Positions 1 to 8,073 of a stretch of 64,000 bases of DNA are shown here, in pieces; the first letter of the stretch is position 1, and every line of letters begins with the position of its first letter. The stretch covers positions 62,001 to 126,000 of the forward strand of contig JAMLJD010000001.1 in NCBI GenBank assembly GCA_023953775.1, read 5' to 3'. Source of the stretch: Rhizobiaceae bacterium (lineage in GTDB: Bacteria > Pseudomonadota > Alphaproteobacteria > Rhizobiales > Rhizobiaceae). Under the pieces are notes generated by a model. It searched no databases, was not told where the DNA came from, and saw only the letters and a program-made list of their open reading frames with translations. The position numbers and the translations under genes were made by a program.

Positions 1-1
1 A

Positions 2-301
2 GCCGCGGCCCGGGTGCTGGCGATCCGCCACGGCATCACCGAACGCGCGACGCGCGCCCGGCTCGAAGGGTTGCGCGCCGCCGGCATCGGCAGCGACGAC
101 GACCTCGCCCGCATCATCGCCGCGCACGGCACCGTCATGTCGGTCATGCTCGCCCAGCAGGGCCGCGACCTCGAGGAAGGCATTCCCGTCTCGAATCTGA
201 TCGAGACAAAGGAACTGAGCCAGATCGGCCTCGGCGTCCTGAAACGCGCCCTGCACGACATCCAGATCGTGCCCGAGATGGTGCGCGCGCTCGTGTCCTG
301 A
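2..301 (+). CDS. C-terminal end of a CBS/DUF294-type nucleotidyltransferase-like protein (5' truncated by window)
   Basis: This is the last ~99 codons of a gene that starts left of the window; the frame is open from base 2 to the TGA at 299-301. The peptide (VLAIRHGI early, then a helical stretch ending NLIETKELSQIGLGVLKRAL) resembles the DUF294_C substrate-binding domain that follows the nucleotidyltransferase and CBS domains in GlnD-like signal proteins of Proteobacteria. The catalytic and CBS parts cannot be seen, so only the C-terminal domain is called. The next gene is convergent and ends 9 bases downstream. Confidence is moderate because the fragment is short. Confidence 0.6.
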   Translation, partial: AAARVLAIRHGITERATRARLEGLRAAGIGSDDDLARIIAAHGTVMSVMLAQQGRDLEEGIPVSNLIETKELSQIGLGVLKRALHDIQIVPEMVRALVS

Positions 302-310
302 TCCGGGTGG

Positions 311-1177
311 TCAGCCCAGCCCGGTGACCTTCGTATCGGTTTTCCCGAACACCTCGTCGGGAACGAAGAAGTCGCCGGCGAGCGGGCCGTTCACTCCGGG
401 CGCATAGCCCGAAAAATCTGTGACGCCGGCCTCGCGCAGCACCAGCTCGTCGATGAAGAAATTGCCGGTGCACTCACGCGACGGGCGCGTCAGGATCTCA
501 TGCGCGGCATCGGCCATGATCTCCGGCGAACGGCTGATCGAGGCCACCATTTCGCCGCCGAGCAGGTTGCGCACCGCCGCCGTGTCGATCGCCGTCAGCG
601 GCCACAGCGAATTGACCGCGATGCCATCCCGGGCGAACTCGGCGCTCATGCCGAGCGTGCACATCGACATGCCGAACTTGGCCATCGTGTAGGCGACGTG
701 GTTCTTGAACCACTTGGCTTCCATGTCGAGAGGCGGCGCCAGATTCAGAATGTGAGGATTTTGCGCCAACTTCAGATGCGGAATACATAATTTGGAGACG
801 AGAAACGTCCCGCGCGTGTTGATCTGGTGCATCAGATCGAACCGCTTCATGTCGGTCTGCAGCGTGCCGGTAAGCTGGATGGCGCTTGCATTGTTGATGC
901 AGATATCGATGCCGCCGAATGTCGCGACTGTCTTCGCGACCGCCTCGGCCACCTGTTCTTCTTCGCGGATGTCGCAGATCACCGGCAGCCCCTTCCCGCC
1001 GGCGGCCTCTATCTCCTCGACCGCGCTGTAGATCGTACCCGGCAGCTTGGGATGCGGCTCGGCGGTCTTGGCCGCGATCGTCACATTCGCGCCGTCGCGC
1101 GCCGCGCGCAATGCGATGGCGAGCCCGATCCCCCGCGAGCCGCCCGAGATGAACAGCGTCTTTCCCTTCAGCGACAT
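311..1177 (-). CDS. Short-chain dehydrogenase/reductase, HSDL2-like
   Basis: This 288-residue SDR oxidoreductase has the cofactor motif SGGSRGIG at residues 11-18, NNAS near 96-99 and YTMAK (Tyr163, Lys167) at the active site. The start at 1177 is chosen because CCGGAGGAAACGTG lies just before the ATG; the frame stays open further upstream without another ribosome site. The strand beta-5 region reads NLAPPL, where the related HSDL2-type enzymes usually have a Ser before the Pro pair, so the expected catalytic Ser is Ala147. The protein may therefore bind NAD(P)H but have weak or altered activity. The substrate is unknown. It stands alone, divergent from the FKBP gene. Confidence 0.85.
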   Translation of the reverse strand: MSLKGKTLFISGGSRGIGLAIALRAARDGANVTIAAKTAEPHPKLPGTIYSAVEEIEAAGGKGLPVICDIREEEQVAEAVAKTVATFGGIDICINNASAIQLTGTLQTDMKRFDLMHQINTRGTFLVSKLCIPHLKLAQNPHILNLAPPLDMEAKWFKNHVAYTMAKFGMSMCTLGMSAEFARDGIAVNSLWPLTAIDTAAVRNLLGGEMVASISRSPEIMADAAHEILTRPSRECTGNFFIDELVLREAGVTDFSGYAPGVNGPLAGDFFVPDEVFGKTDTKVTGLG

Positions 1178-1372
1178 CACGTTTCCTCCGGTTGCAGGCC
1201 CCACGGTAGACGATTTCCGGTCGCGGCAAAATGACATCGGACTTTTTTCGGAACCGTCCGGGGCGCACCGCGTTTGCTCGACGATCGGTCGAGTTGCGCC
1301 GGTCGAACGGCGGTTCCGGCTCCGTGTTCGGGGGCAACGGTGCGGACCGGAAACACTGATGAAGAGATTGGA

Positions 1373-1813
1373 ATGACGATGACAGAAGTGAAGAACGGAG
1401 ACACCGTGCGCCTCCACTATACGGGACGGCTTCCGGACGGCACCCAGTTTGGCACCTCGGAGGGCCGTGCGCCGATCGAATTCACCGTCGGCGCGGGACA
1501 GGTCATCACCGGCCTTGAGACCGAGGTCGACGGCATGGCGGTCGGCGACCGCGCGACCGTGACCATTCCCGCCAACGCCGCCTATGGCGATCGCGACGAG
1601 AACCAGGTCCAGTCGATCCCGCGCGACGCGATTCCCGGGACGATCGAACTGCGTCCGGGCGCCCGCCTCCAGGCCAACACGCGCGACGGCCGCAACGTCG
1701 AACTCACGGTCATCGAGATTGGCGACGATGAGGTGATTGTCGACGCCAACCATCCGCTGGCCGGCAAGGACCTGATCTTCGATATCGAGGTGATCGAGAT
1801 CATCGTGGCCTGA
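1373..1813 (+). CDS. FKBP-type peptidyl-prolyl cis-trans isomerase, SlyD-like
   Basis: This 146-residue cytoplasmic protein has the SlyD arrangement: an FKBP core (VRLHYTGRLPDGTQF near residues 11-25), an inserted flap domain, and the C-terminal strand NHPLAGKDLIFDIEV. The family catalyses proline isomerisation and acts as a chaperone. No His-rich metal-binding tail is present, unlike enterobacterial SlyD. ATG codons occur at 1373 and 1379; the first is used here, with a purine-rich stretch (gaagagattgg) before it. No signal peptide is visible. It stands divergent from the SDR gene with about 195 bases between starts. Confidence 0.9.
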   Translation: MTMTEVKNGDTVRLHYTGRLPDGTQFGTSEGRAPIEFTVGAGQVITGLETEVDGMAVGDRATVTIPANAAYGDRDENQVQSIPRDAIPGTIELRPGARLQANTRDGRNVELTVIEIGDDEVIVDANHPLAGKDLIFDIEVIEIIVA

Positions 1814-1901
1814 CCGGCGCCTTCCCCTGAATTCCGGCACCGCGCGGCCCTGGCGCCGCGCGGCGACGACCCCCGCCGGCGCCGTTGGCCGCGCCGTATC
1901 G

Positions 1902-2327
1902 TCAGCCCGGCAGCGCGGTCTCCGCATACTGGGCGGCGAAATCGGCGCTCGGCGGGATCGGCTTGATGATGTCGATCAGCACGCCGTTCGGATCCTGCGT
2001 GATGAAGTGACGCTGGCCGAAATCCTCGTCGCGCAGGTCGAGGAGGATCGGCAGGCCGGCCGCCTTGGCGCGCTCATACTCCCGGTCGGGATCCTTGACC
2101 TCGAAATTGAGGATGAGGCCGGAGGCGCGGCCGCGCGCGCTGGCTGGTACCGTCGGGTGCGACCCGTCCACGATCCCCAGATTCACCCGCTTGTCCTCAC
2201 GCGACCTCAGATGGACGTACCAGTCCGCCTCGAACAGCGGCTCGAACCGGAAATTGTCGATGTAGAACGCACTGGTGCCCGCGACATCGTCGGTCATCAG
2301 CACGGGATAATAGCTCGTCGTTTTCAT
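1902..2327 (-). CDS. VOC (glyoxalase/bleomycin-resistance) family protein
   Basis: This 141-residue single VOC-fold protein starts [15 protein letters not shown] and keeps the typical FYIDNF, NFEV and DPNGVLIDI segments of the beta-alpha-beta-beta-beta fold. VOC proteins include metal-dependent lyases, dioxygenases and antibiotic-binding proteins; the substrate cannot be read here. GAGGAAGCC precedes the ATG at 2327. The gene is divergent from a TetR regulator, and two copies of an operator-like palindrome fill the 73-base gap, so it is the likely target of that regulator. Confidence 0.85.
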   Translation of the reverse strand: MKTTSYYPVLMTDDVAGTSAFYIDNFRFEPLFEADWYVHLRSREDKRVNLGIVDGSHPTVPASARGRASGLILNFEVKDPDREYERAKAAGLPILLDLRDEDFGQRHFITQDPNGVLIDIIKPIPPSADFAAQYAETALPG

Positions 2328-2352
2328 TTCAGGCTTCCTCTTGCTCGTTCAG

Positions 2353-2373
2353 TTACATACACTCTGAATGTAA
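2353..2373. promoter_or_regulatory. Operator-like palindrome 1 of the VOC/tetR intergenic region
   Basis: TTACATACA-CTC-TGAATGTAA is a 9-3-9 dyad with one mismatched pair. It lies between the divergent VOC and TetR starts and closely matches the second site 29 bases to the right (16 of 18 core bases). TetR-family repressors usually bind such dyads in their own divergent promoter; binding is inferred. Confidence 0.65.
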
Positions 2374-2381
2374 ATGTGAAT

Positions 2382-2402
2382 TAACATACAGGCTGAATGT
2401 AT
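2382..2402. promoter_or_regulatory. Operator-like palindrome 2, overlapping the tetR start codon
   Basis: TAACATACA-GGC-TGAATGTAT repeats the core of the 2353-2373 site. Its last bases are the first two of the regulator's ATG (2401-2403). No ribosome-binding site fits between the site and the ATG, which suggests a leaderless or very short-leader message, with repressor occupancy blocking transcription of its own gene. Confidence 0.6.
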
Positions 2403-2994
2403 GCAACAGGATAAAACGCGCCGCACCAACCGCCAGCGCACCGAGGCCACGCGCGCCGCCCTCATCGACGCCGCGCGCCGGCTTTTCATCGAACGCGGAT
2501 ATGCGGAAACGGGCACGCCTGACATCGTCGCGGCAGCCGGCGTGACGCGCGGCGCGCTCTATCATCACTTCGCCGACAAGCAATCGCTGTTCGAAGCCGT
2601 CGTCGAGGCTGAATCGGCGGCCGTCGCCGCCGAGATCGAGCGCTCCTCTCGAGCCGTCGATGCGGAGACAGCACTAGCCGAAGGCGGTCGTGTCTTCATG
2701 GAGGCGATGGCAAGGCCGGGGCGGACGCGCCTGCTCCTGCTCGACGGTCCGGCCGTGCTCGGCCGCGCCGCCATGGACGAGATCGACGGCCTGCATGCCA
2801 CGCGCACGCTGCGTGAAGGTCTGTCGGCGGCTCTCGATGAAGGCGCGATCCGGCGCCTGCCGCTCGATGCGCTTGTCGCTGTACTCTCGGCCGCCTTCGA
2901 CCGCGCGGCGCTCGCGGCGGCCGACGGCGCGCGTCGTGATGACTATCTCGCGGTCATCGGCGCGATCGTGTCCGGCCTGGGGCCTGACGACTGA
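2401..2994 (+). CDS. TetR/AcrR family transcriptional regulator
   Basis: This 197-residue repressor has an N-terminal helix-turn-helix of TetR type (ARRLFIERGYAETGTPDI, then GVTRGALYHHFADKQ at about residues 47-61). The remaining ~130 residues form the all-helical ligand-binding and dimerisation part, which is too variable to indicate a ligand. It is divergent from the VOC gene and two near-identical dyads lie between them, so it probably represses both itself and the VOC gene. The ATG at 2401 is fixed by the operator overlap rather than by a ribosome site. Confidence 0.9.
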   Translation: MQQDKTRRTNRQRTEATRAALIDAARRLFIERGYAETGTPDIVAAAGVTRGALYHHFADKQSLFEAVVEAESAAVAAEIERSSRAVDAETALAEGGRVFMEAMARPGRTRLLLLDGPAVLGRAAMDEIDGLHATRTLREGLSAALDEGAIRRLPLDALVAVLSAAFDRAALAAADGARRDDYLAVIGAIVSGLGPDD

Positions 2995-3012
2995 GCAACA
3001 GGCCCGGCCGCG

Positions 3013-3297
3013 TCAGTCGAACACCCGGTCGCCCTGCTCGTCGATGATCTGCCGACCCTTCATCAGCGCCGTCCGCGCCGCATCCTCGATCGAGGGGAAG
3101 CGGTCAGCGCGAATGAAGCGGTGTTCCTTCACCGCGCCGTCGATCTCTTTCGACACAATGCCGCACACCTGGAACTGCCCACCCTCCTTGAAGGGTGCCG
3201 CCTGGATACGAAACCCCTTATGCTCCACAGTCTCGCCGGTGGGTTGCGGCTCGGCCGCATTGCCGCCACCGCCGAACAGTCTCTTCAGAAACGACAT
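3013..3297 (-). CDS. HlyU family protein
   Basis: This 94-residue protein starts MSFLKRLFGGGG and continues with GETVEHKGFRIQAAPF and a C-terminal ARTALMKGRQIIDEQGD, the layout of the small HlyU-like family common in Alphaproteobacteria. Vibrio HlyU is a DNA-binding activator, but the alphaproteobacterial members carry only this short domain and their role is not established. It is convergent with the TetR gene (18-base gap) and divergent from the ketopantoate reductase gene. Confidence 0.75.
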   Translation of the reverse strand: MSFLKRLFGGGGNAAEPQPTGETVEHKGFRIQAAPFKEGGQFQVCGIVSKEIDGAVKEHRFIRADRFPSIEDAARTALMKGRQIIDEQGDRVFD

Positions 3298-3395
3298 GTC
3301 GAACTCCTTTGCCCGAACCTAGCGCGAAGTCGTTCCGGCTGCCAACGCAATGCGTTACCGCTGGCTTTGTCGCGCAAACTGCATAGTCTGCGTGC

Positions 3396-4409
3396 ATGGA
3401 CGGACGGATCGTCATGGTCGGGGCGGGTTCGGTCGGCTGCTTTGTCGGCGGCCTCTGGCGGAATGCCGGGCTCGACGTCGCGTTCATCGCCCGGCCGGCG
3501 ATCGCTGCCGAGATCGCCGCCAACGGCATGCGGCTGACCGATTGCGAAGGCGGCGACATACGGCTTCAATCTGCCGGGCTCGACGTCTCCACCGACCCCG
3601 AAAGCCTGTCGGAGGCGGGCCTCGTCGTTCTTGCCGTCAAGAGCCCCGCCACCAGGGCCGCCGCCGCTGACATCGCCCGCCACGCGCCGCCGGCAGCACC
3701 CGTTCTCAGCCTTCAAAACGGCATATCGAACGTCGACGTCCTCGCCGAAGCGATGCCGGATCGAACCATCCTGCGCGGCATGGTCGGTTTCAACGTCGCG
3801 CATATCGGCGACGGGCACTGGCATCGCGGCACGTCCGGAGCGCTCGTCGCGCAGGATCATCCGGTACTGGAACCGATTGTCGCGGCGACTGCGGCCGGAA
3901 CCGTCCCGCTGGAACGCGCCGGAAACATGCTGGAGATCGCCTGGGGCAAGCTGCTTTTGAACCTCAACAACGCGGTCAACGCCCTGTCGGGCCTGCCGCT
4001 GCTGGACGAACTCTCGCAGCGGCCCTACCGCCGCGTCCTTGCCGCCAGCATCCGCGAGGCGCTTCGCGTGCTGCGCACCGCCGGCATCGCGCCTGCCCGG
4101 ATCGGCCCGCTGCCGCCCGCCATGCTGCCCGGCTTCCTCGCGCTGCCCGACGTGATCTTCCGCCCCGTAGGCCTGCGCCTGCAGAAGATCGACGCCGATG
4201 CGCGCTCCTCCATGGCCGACGACTTCGCCGCCGGGCGCGCCACCGAGATCGATGTCCTCAACGGCGAGATCGTGCGGCTGGCCGAACGCAGCGGCGTCGA
4301 CGCTCCGGTCAACCGGCGCATCGTCGAACTGGTCCACGAGGCGGAACATGGCGCCCGCCGCAACTGGTCGGGCGCAGCGCTGCTGGCGGAAATCGCGACG
4401 CCGACGTGA
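3396..4409 (+). CDS. 2-dehydropantoate 2-reductase (ketopantoate reductase family)
   Basis: This 337-residue NADPH-dependent reductase is of the ApbA/PanE type. The nucleotide-binding loop GAGSVGCFVGG is at about residues 8-18, VLAVKS about residue 79-84, SLQNG about 105-109 (substrate-side Asn), and WGKLLLNLNNAVNAL about 188-202 contains the expected Lys and Asn. PanE makes pantoate for coenzyme A; many bacteria have several paralogues acting on other 2-oxo acids, so panE is not assigned. The neighbours give no pathway clue. The ATG at 3396 begins immediately before the Rossmann strand. Confidence 0.85.
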   Translation: MDGRIVMVGAGSVGCFVGGLWRNAGLDVAFIARPAIAAEIAANGMRLTDCEGGDIRLQSAGLDVSTDPESLSEAGLVVLAVKSPATRAAAADIARHAPPAAPVLSLQNGISNVDVLAEAMPDRTILRGMVGFNVAHIGDGHWHRGTSGALVAQDHPVLEPIVAATAAGTVPLERAGNMLEIAWGKLLLNLNNAVNALSGLPLLDELSQRPYRRVLAASIREALRVLRTAGIAPARIGPLPPAMLPGFLALPDVIFRPVGLRLQKIDADARSSMADDFAAGRATEIDVLNGEIVRLAERSGVDAPVNRRIVELVHEAEHGARRNWSGAALLAEIATPT

Positions 4410-4422
4410 AACCGAAAGCGCC

Positions 4423-5193
4423 CTACAATTTCAACGGCAGCTCGAGATGCCGCTCATACATCATGTCGCGATGCGCGATCAGCGCGGGGTCGAGCGCCGC
4501 TTCGGTCTCCGGGTCGAGGGTCTCGAACACGCGCCGCGTCCGCGGGTCCATCGCGCATGTCTCTTCCGGAAGCGGCCGGAAGAGCGCCATGAACGCCGCG
4601 CTGTAGATGTCGAGCGCCGTCAGGCTGCCGCCGAGATAATACGCGCTGCCTGCGGCCTGCTGCGCCGTCAGCCGCCCGGCCAGCATCGTAAGAAGCGCCC
4701 GGACGCGAACGCCCGCTTCCGCACCCCTGTCCGGCCTGTAGCCATATTTCTTGCCGAGATAGGCCGCTACGGGCTCCGCGAAGCCGCCGGTGCCTGTGAG
4801 CCCGCCATGCACGAGCTGCAGCCGGCGCGCCCAGCCAAGCCCCTCCTCGCCGCAGATCTCGTGCGCCAGACCCATCATCAGCGCCCGGTCGTCGGCATCG
4901 GCAGGCAGCAGCGCCGGCTGGGGCGCCAGCCTTTCCGCGAGCAGCAGGATATCGGCCCAGCCGGAACGCGGCTTTTCGCCATCGTGGAACGCGACGGGGC
5001 CGCTGCGCTGGCCGGTCCATTTCTTCTGGGCCTCGTCGTCATAGGCCAGACGCACGGCACTCCAGCCGATCGCCTTGACGTGCAGGATGCCCTTGGCCGC
5101 CTCGCCCCACGGGCTCGGTATTCCGCCGACGACGACCATACGGAGGCCGTCGCGCGCGATAGCCTCCTCGGTGCTCACATAGTCGAACGGCAT
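4423..5193 (-). CDS. Glutathione S-transferase family protein
   Basis: This 256-residue protein has an N-terminal thioredoxin-like half and a helical C-terminal half containing the GST-type segment YYLGGSLTALDIYSAAFMALF around residues 184-204, where the Asp caps a helix in GST folds. The N-terminal glutathione-site residues are not of a classical class (SPWGEAAKG in place of a clear catalytic Ser, Tyr or Cys motif), so the substrate and even glutathione use are uncertain. The ATG at 5193 has AGAGGGGAGGAAC before it. It is convergent with the ketopantoate reductase gene. Confidence 0.75.
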   Translation of the reverse strand: MPFDYVSTEEAIARDGLRMVVVGGIPSPWGEAAKGILHVKAIGWSAVRLAYDDEAQKKWTGQRSGPVAFHDGEKPRSGWADILLLAERLAPQPALLPADADDRALMMGLAHEICGEEGLGWARRLQLVHGGLTGTGGFAEPVAAYLGKKYGYRPDRGAEAGVRVRALLTMLAGRLTAQQAAGSAYYLGGSLTALDIYSAAFMALFRPLPEETCAMDPRTRRVFETLDPETEAALDPALIAHRDMMYERHLELPLKL

Positions 5194-5215
5194 GTTCCTC
5201 CCCTCTCTGTGACCG

Positions 5216-5638
5216 CTACCCGCTCAGATGCAGCACGACTTCGCGGCGATGCGGCAGGTCGCGATGCTCGAACAGATAAATGCCCTGCCATCGACCCAGA
5301 GCGAGCCGTCCGCCCGTCACGGGGATCGAGATCGACACGGGGGTGAGCGCTGACTTGATGTGGGCCGGCATGTCGTCCGGCCCTTCGGTCGTGTGAACGA
5401 TCCATCGCATCGACGGATCGTCGGACGGCGGCGCCAGCCGCCGGAAAAACGAATCGAGATCGCGCCTGACGTCCGGATCGGCGTTTTCCTGGATCAGCAG
5501 GGAACAGGAGGTATGGCGCACGAAGACCGTCAGCAGGCCGTCGCTCTGGTTTTCGCTGCGCACGAAATCGGCCGCGCGATGAGTGAACTCATAGAGGCCG
5601 GGACCGTCGGTAGCGACGAGAAACATGGTCTGGGGCAT
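5216..5638 (-). CDS. YjbQ family protein (secondary thiamine-phosphate synthase type)
   Basis: This 140-residue protein has the UPF0047/YjbQ signatures: FVRHTSCSLLIQENADP in the first half and LALGRWQGIYLFEHRD near the C-terminus, with the conserved His residues. Some members have weak thiamine-phosphate synthase activity, but the physiological role is uncertain. The start at 5638 gives MPQTMFL and the normal family length; the open frame continues upstream but that extension does not resemble the family. It is divergent from a small charged protein gene. Confidence 0.88.
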   Translation of the reverse strand: MPQTMFLVATDGPGLYEFTHRAADFVRSENQSDGLLTVFVRHTSCSLLIQENADPDVRRDLDSFFRRLAPPSDDPSMRWIVHTTEGPDDMPAHIKSALTPVSISIPVTGGRLALGRWQGIYLFEHRDLPHRREVVLHLSG

Positions 5639-5753
5639 GGCGGGAAACTGGCCCGCCGCCGCGGCCCGGTCAACCATCGGGAACGCATGGCAGCATCGCG
5701 CGTTGTGGGACCATCGATGCCCGGGCAGCGGGCGCGGAACGGAGGAAGTCGTC

Positions 5754-5942
5754 ATGGGTATAGAACAGGCCCCCACGAAAAAGGGCAAAGAGGCGGCAAA
5801 GGGTCTTCGCCGGGAAACCCGCGAGGAGGAGCGCGAGGTCGAGGCCGAAAAGGGTTCCGACCTGAGGAAGGGTGCCGCACGCGTTGAGGAACGCTCGCGC
5901 GCATCCGACGGCAAGAGCGCCGGCGCCAAGCAGAAGAGCTGA
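5754..5942 (+). CDS. Small charged hypothetical protein
   Basis: This 62-residue protein is composed mostly of Lys, Arg, Glu and Ala, with no hydrophobic segment, and is predicted to be disordered or helical and cytoplasmic. The start is supported by GGAGGAAG five bases before the ATG, which is why this short frame is accepted. It resembles no family I recognise. It is followed 59 bases later by the hydratase gene on the same strand and may share its transcript. Confidence 0.55.
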   Translation: MGIEQAPTKKGKEAAKGLRRETREEEREVEAEKGSDLRKGAARVEERSRASDGKSAGAKQKS

Positions 5943-6001
5943 GCTTGACGCTTCACCCCGGGCGGGGCACTGACTCTGTCTGGCAAGCGCCGGAGGAGAT
6001 C

Positions 6002-6826
6002 ATGTCCCGCGACCGTGAAACCGCTCTCGATCACCACGCGACCGCCATCCTGAGGGCGGCGGACGAGGCGGCGCAGATCGAGCCGGCATCCGCCACGTCG
6101 AGCCTCTTGCTCGAAGACGCCTACGACATATCCGCCCGGATCGTCGCCCTGCGCCAGGCCCGTGCGGAGCGTCCCGTCGGCTGGAAGATCGGCTTTACCA
6201 ACCGCACCATCTGGGATGAGTACGGCGTTCACGCCCCGATCTGGGGTCCTATGTACCATTCCACCCTGGCGCCCGCCGACCATGGCCGGGCGGTAATCGA
6301 CCCGAACCGCTTCTGCGAACCTCGCATCGAGCCCGAGATCGCCTTCCGCTTCGCCAGGGATGCGGAACGAGGCATGGACGAGGCAGCCCTGCTCGCCTGT
6401 ATCGACGGCGTCGCCCACGGCTTCGAGATTGTACAATCCGTCTATCCGGGCTGGCGTTTCGACGCAGCCGACACCGTCGCGGCCTTCGCCCTTCACGGCG
6501 CCTATCGCCATGGACCTTTCGCACCGATCGCCCCATCCGACCGGCCCGAATGGCTCAGGCGCCTTGCGGACTTCGAGATCGCACTGTCGTGCGACGGTGT
6601 GGAGATCGACCGGGGCCACGCCCGCAACGTCCTTGACGGCCCACTGTCGGCGCTGCGGCATTTTGCCGACGGGCTCGCCGCCGGTCGCCATGGCTGGGCG
6701 ATACGCGCCGGCGACATCGTGACCACGGGAACCGTGACGCGCGCCCACCCGGTCGCCTCCGGCCAGAGCTGGACGTCAAGACTGCTGGGACTGCCGCTGG
6801 ACGGCCTGCGCCTCGACCTGGCCTGA
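6002..6826 (+). CDS. 2-keto-4-pentenoate hydratase / fumarylacetoacetate hydrolase-fold enzyme
   Basis: This 274-residue protein matches the MhpD/HpaH-type hydratase branch of the FAH fold: VGWKIGFTN near residue 58, IWGPMYHSTL, EPRIEPEIAF (Glu residues that bind a divalent metal) near residues 102-111, and GDIVTTGTV near 238-246. These enzymes hydrate 2-hydroxypentadienoates or decarboxylate related acids in meta-cleavage pathways. No other meta-cleavage gene is adjacent, so the substrate is open. The start follows CGGAGGAGATC. Confidence 0.85.
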   Translation: MSRDRETALDHHATAILRAADEAAQIEPASATSSLLLEDAYDISARIVALRQARAERPVGWKIGFTNRTIWDEYGVHAPIWGPMYHSTLAPADHGRAVIDPNRFCEPRIEPEIAFRFARDAERGMDEAALLACIDGVAHGFEIVQSVYPGWRFDAADTVAAFALHGAYRHGPFAPIAPSDRPEWLRRLADFEIALSCDGVEIDRGHARNVLDGPLSALRHFADGLAAGRHGWAIRAGDIVTTGTVTRAHPVASGQSWTSRLLGLPLDGLRLDLA

Positions 6827-6951
6827 GGCCCGGGCGGGAGGCAAAAAGGGACGACGCGCCACATGGCTGCTTGTGAGCGATGTGGCGCTTGGGATAGAAA
6901 TTTGGCTGGTTTCGGGCATGTGCCCGCGCCTTCAGACGGGAGTTTCGGACG

Positions 6952-7860
6952 ATGCGGTGGCGAGGCAGGCGGCAGAGCAGCAATATCGAGGACAGGCGCG
7001 GCCGCGGCGGCGGCTTGCCAGGTGGTTTCGGCCGCGGCGGTTCGCCGATCCGCATCCCGGTCGGCCGCGCCGGAGGCGGCGGGCTGTCGACGATCGTCAT
7101 CCTCGTCGTGCTCTTCTTCGTGTTGCGGGCATGCGGCATCGACCCGCTTCAGGTGCTCACCGGTGACGGCGGCACGCCCGGCAACGGTGGCCAGGTCACG
7201 GACGCGGGCCAGCCGCCCGCCGAAGACGCGCAGGCCCAGTTCGTGGGCGTCGTTCTCGCCGAAACCGAGGATGTGTGGAACGGCATCTTCAAGGCCGAGG
7301 GCCTCGAATATCCCGACCCGACCCTCGTGATGTTCTCCGGCCAGGTCCAGTCGGCCTGCGGCTTCGCGTCCGCCGCGTCGGGTCCGTTCTATTGTCCCGG
7401 CGACCGCAAGGTCTATCTCGACCTCAATTTCTTCAGCCAGCTCGCCCGCCAGTTCGGCGCCTCGGGCGACTTCGCGCAGGCTTATGTCATCGCCCACGAG
7501 GTCGGCCACCACGTCCAGAACATCACCGGCGTGCTGCCCAAGTTCAACGAGATGCGCAAGGGCATGAGCGAGGTCGAGGCCAACCGCATGTCGACGCGCG
7601 TCGAGCTCCAGGCAGACTGTTTCGCCGGTATCTGGGCCCATTTCACGGACCAGAAGGGACTGCTCGAGAAGGGCGACCTGCAGGAGGCCCTCAACGCCGC
7701 GCATCAGATCGGCGACGACACGCTGCAGCGCCGTACCCAGGGCTATGTCGTACCCGACAGCTTCAACCACGGCACCTCCGAGCAGCGGGCGACGTGGTTC
7801 AGGCGCGGGTTCGACAGCGGACGTCTCGCGGATTGCGATACCTTCAACAATCCGATCTGA
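6952..7860 (+). CDS. Neutral zinc metallopeptidase, YpfJ/KPN_02809 family
   Basis: This 302-residue protein has a Gly/Arg-rich N-terminus (MRWRGRRQSSNIEDRRG), one membrane segment (STIVILVVLFFVLRA, about residues 46-60) and a large outer domain. The zinc site is HEVGHH (about residues 182-187) with a downstream Glu in VELQADCFAGIWAH. The family is membrane-anchored with the peptidase domain outside the cytoplasm; its natural substrate is unknown. Length and layout agree with the family. It stands alone, with 213 bases before the next gene. Confidence 0.92.
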   Translation: MRWRGRRQSSNIEDRRGRGGGLPGGFGRGGSPIRIPVGRAGGGGLSTIVILVVLFFVLRACGIDPLQVLTGDGGTPGNGGQVTDAGQPPAEDAQAQFVGVVLAETEDVWNGIFKAEGLEYPDPTLVMFSGQVQSACGFASAASGPFYCPGDRKVYLDLNFFSQLARQFGASGDFAQAYVIAHEVGHHVQNITGVLPKFNEMRKGMSEVEANRMSTRVELQADCFAGIWAHFTDQKGLLEKGDLQEALNAAHQIGDDTLQRRTQGYVVPDSFNHGTSEQRATWFRRGFDSGRLADCDTFNNPI

Positions 7861-8073
7861 GCGGCTGGCGCGGGGGCGGCAGCTTGGCCCCCCCGCTCGC
7901 CGGCTCGTTCGACGGTCGATCCGGCGGCATCGCCATGCATGCGGTGATGGCGGCCGCCGGCATTTCGGTCAAATAACCGTCGCGCCGTTAAGCGCGATGA
8001 AACCCTTCTTCTTAGAGCGAACTTAAAGCCTTTCGCGCATACAGTCTCCGCACAACTGCCCGGAGGCATTGCT

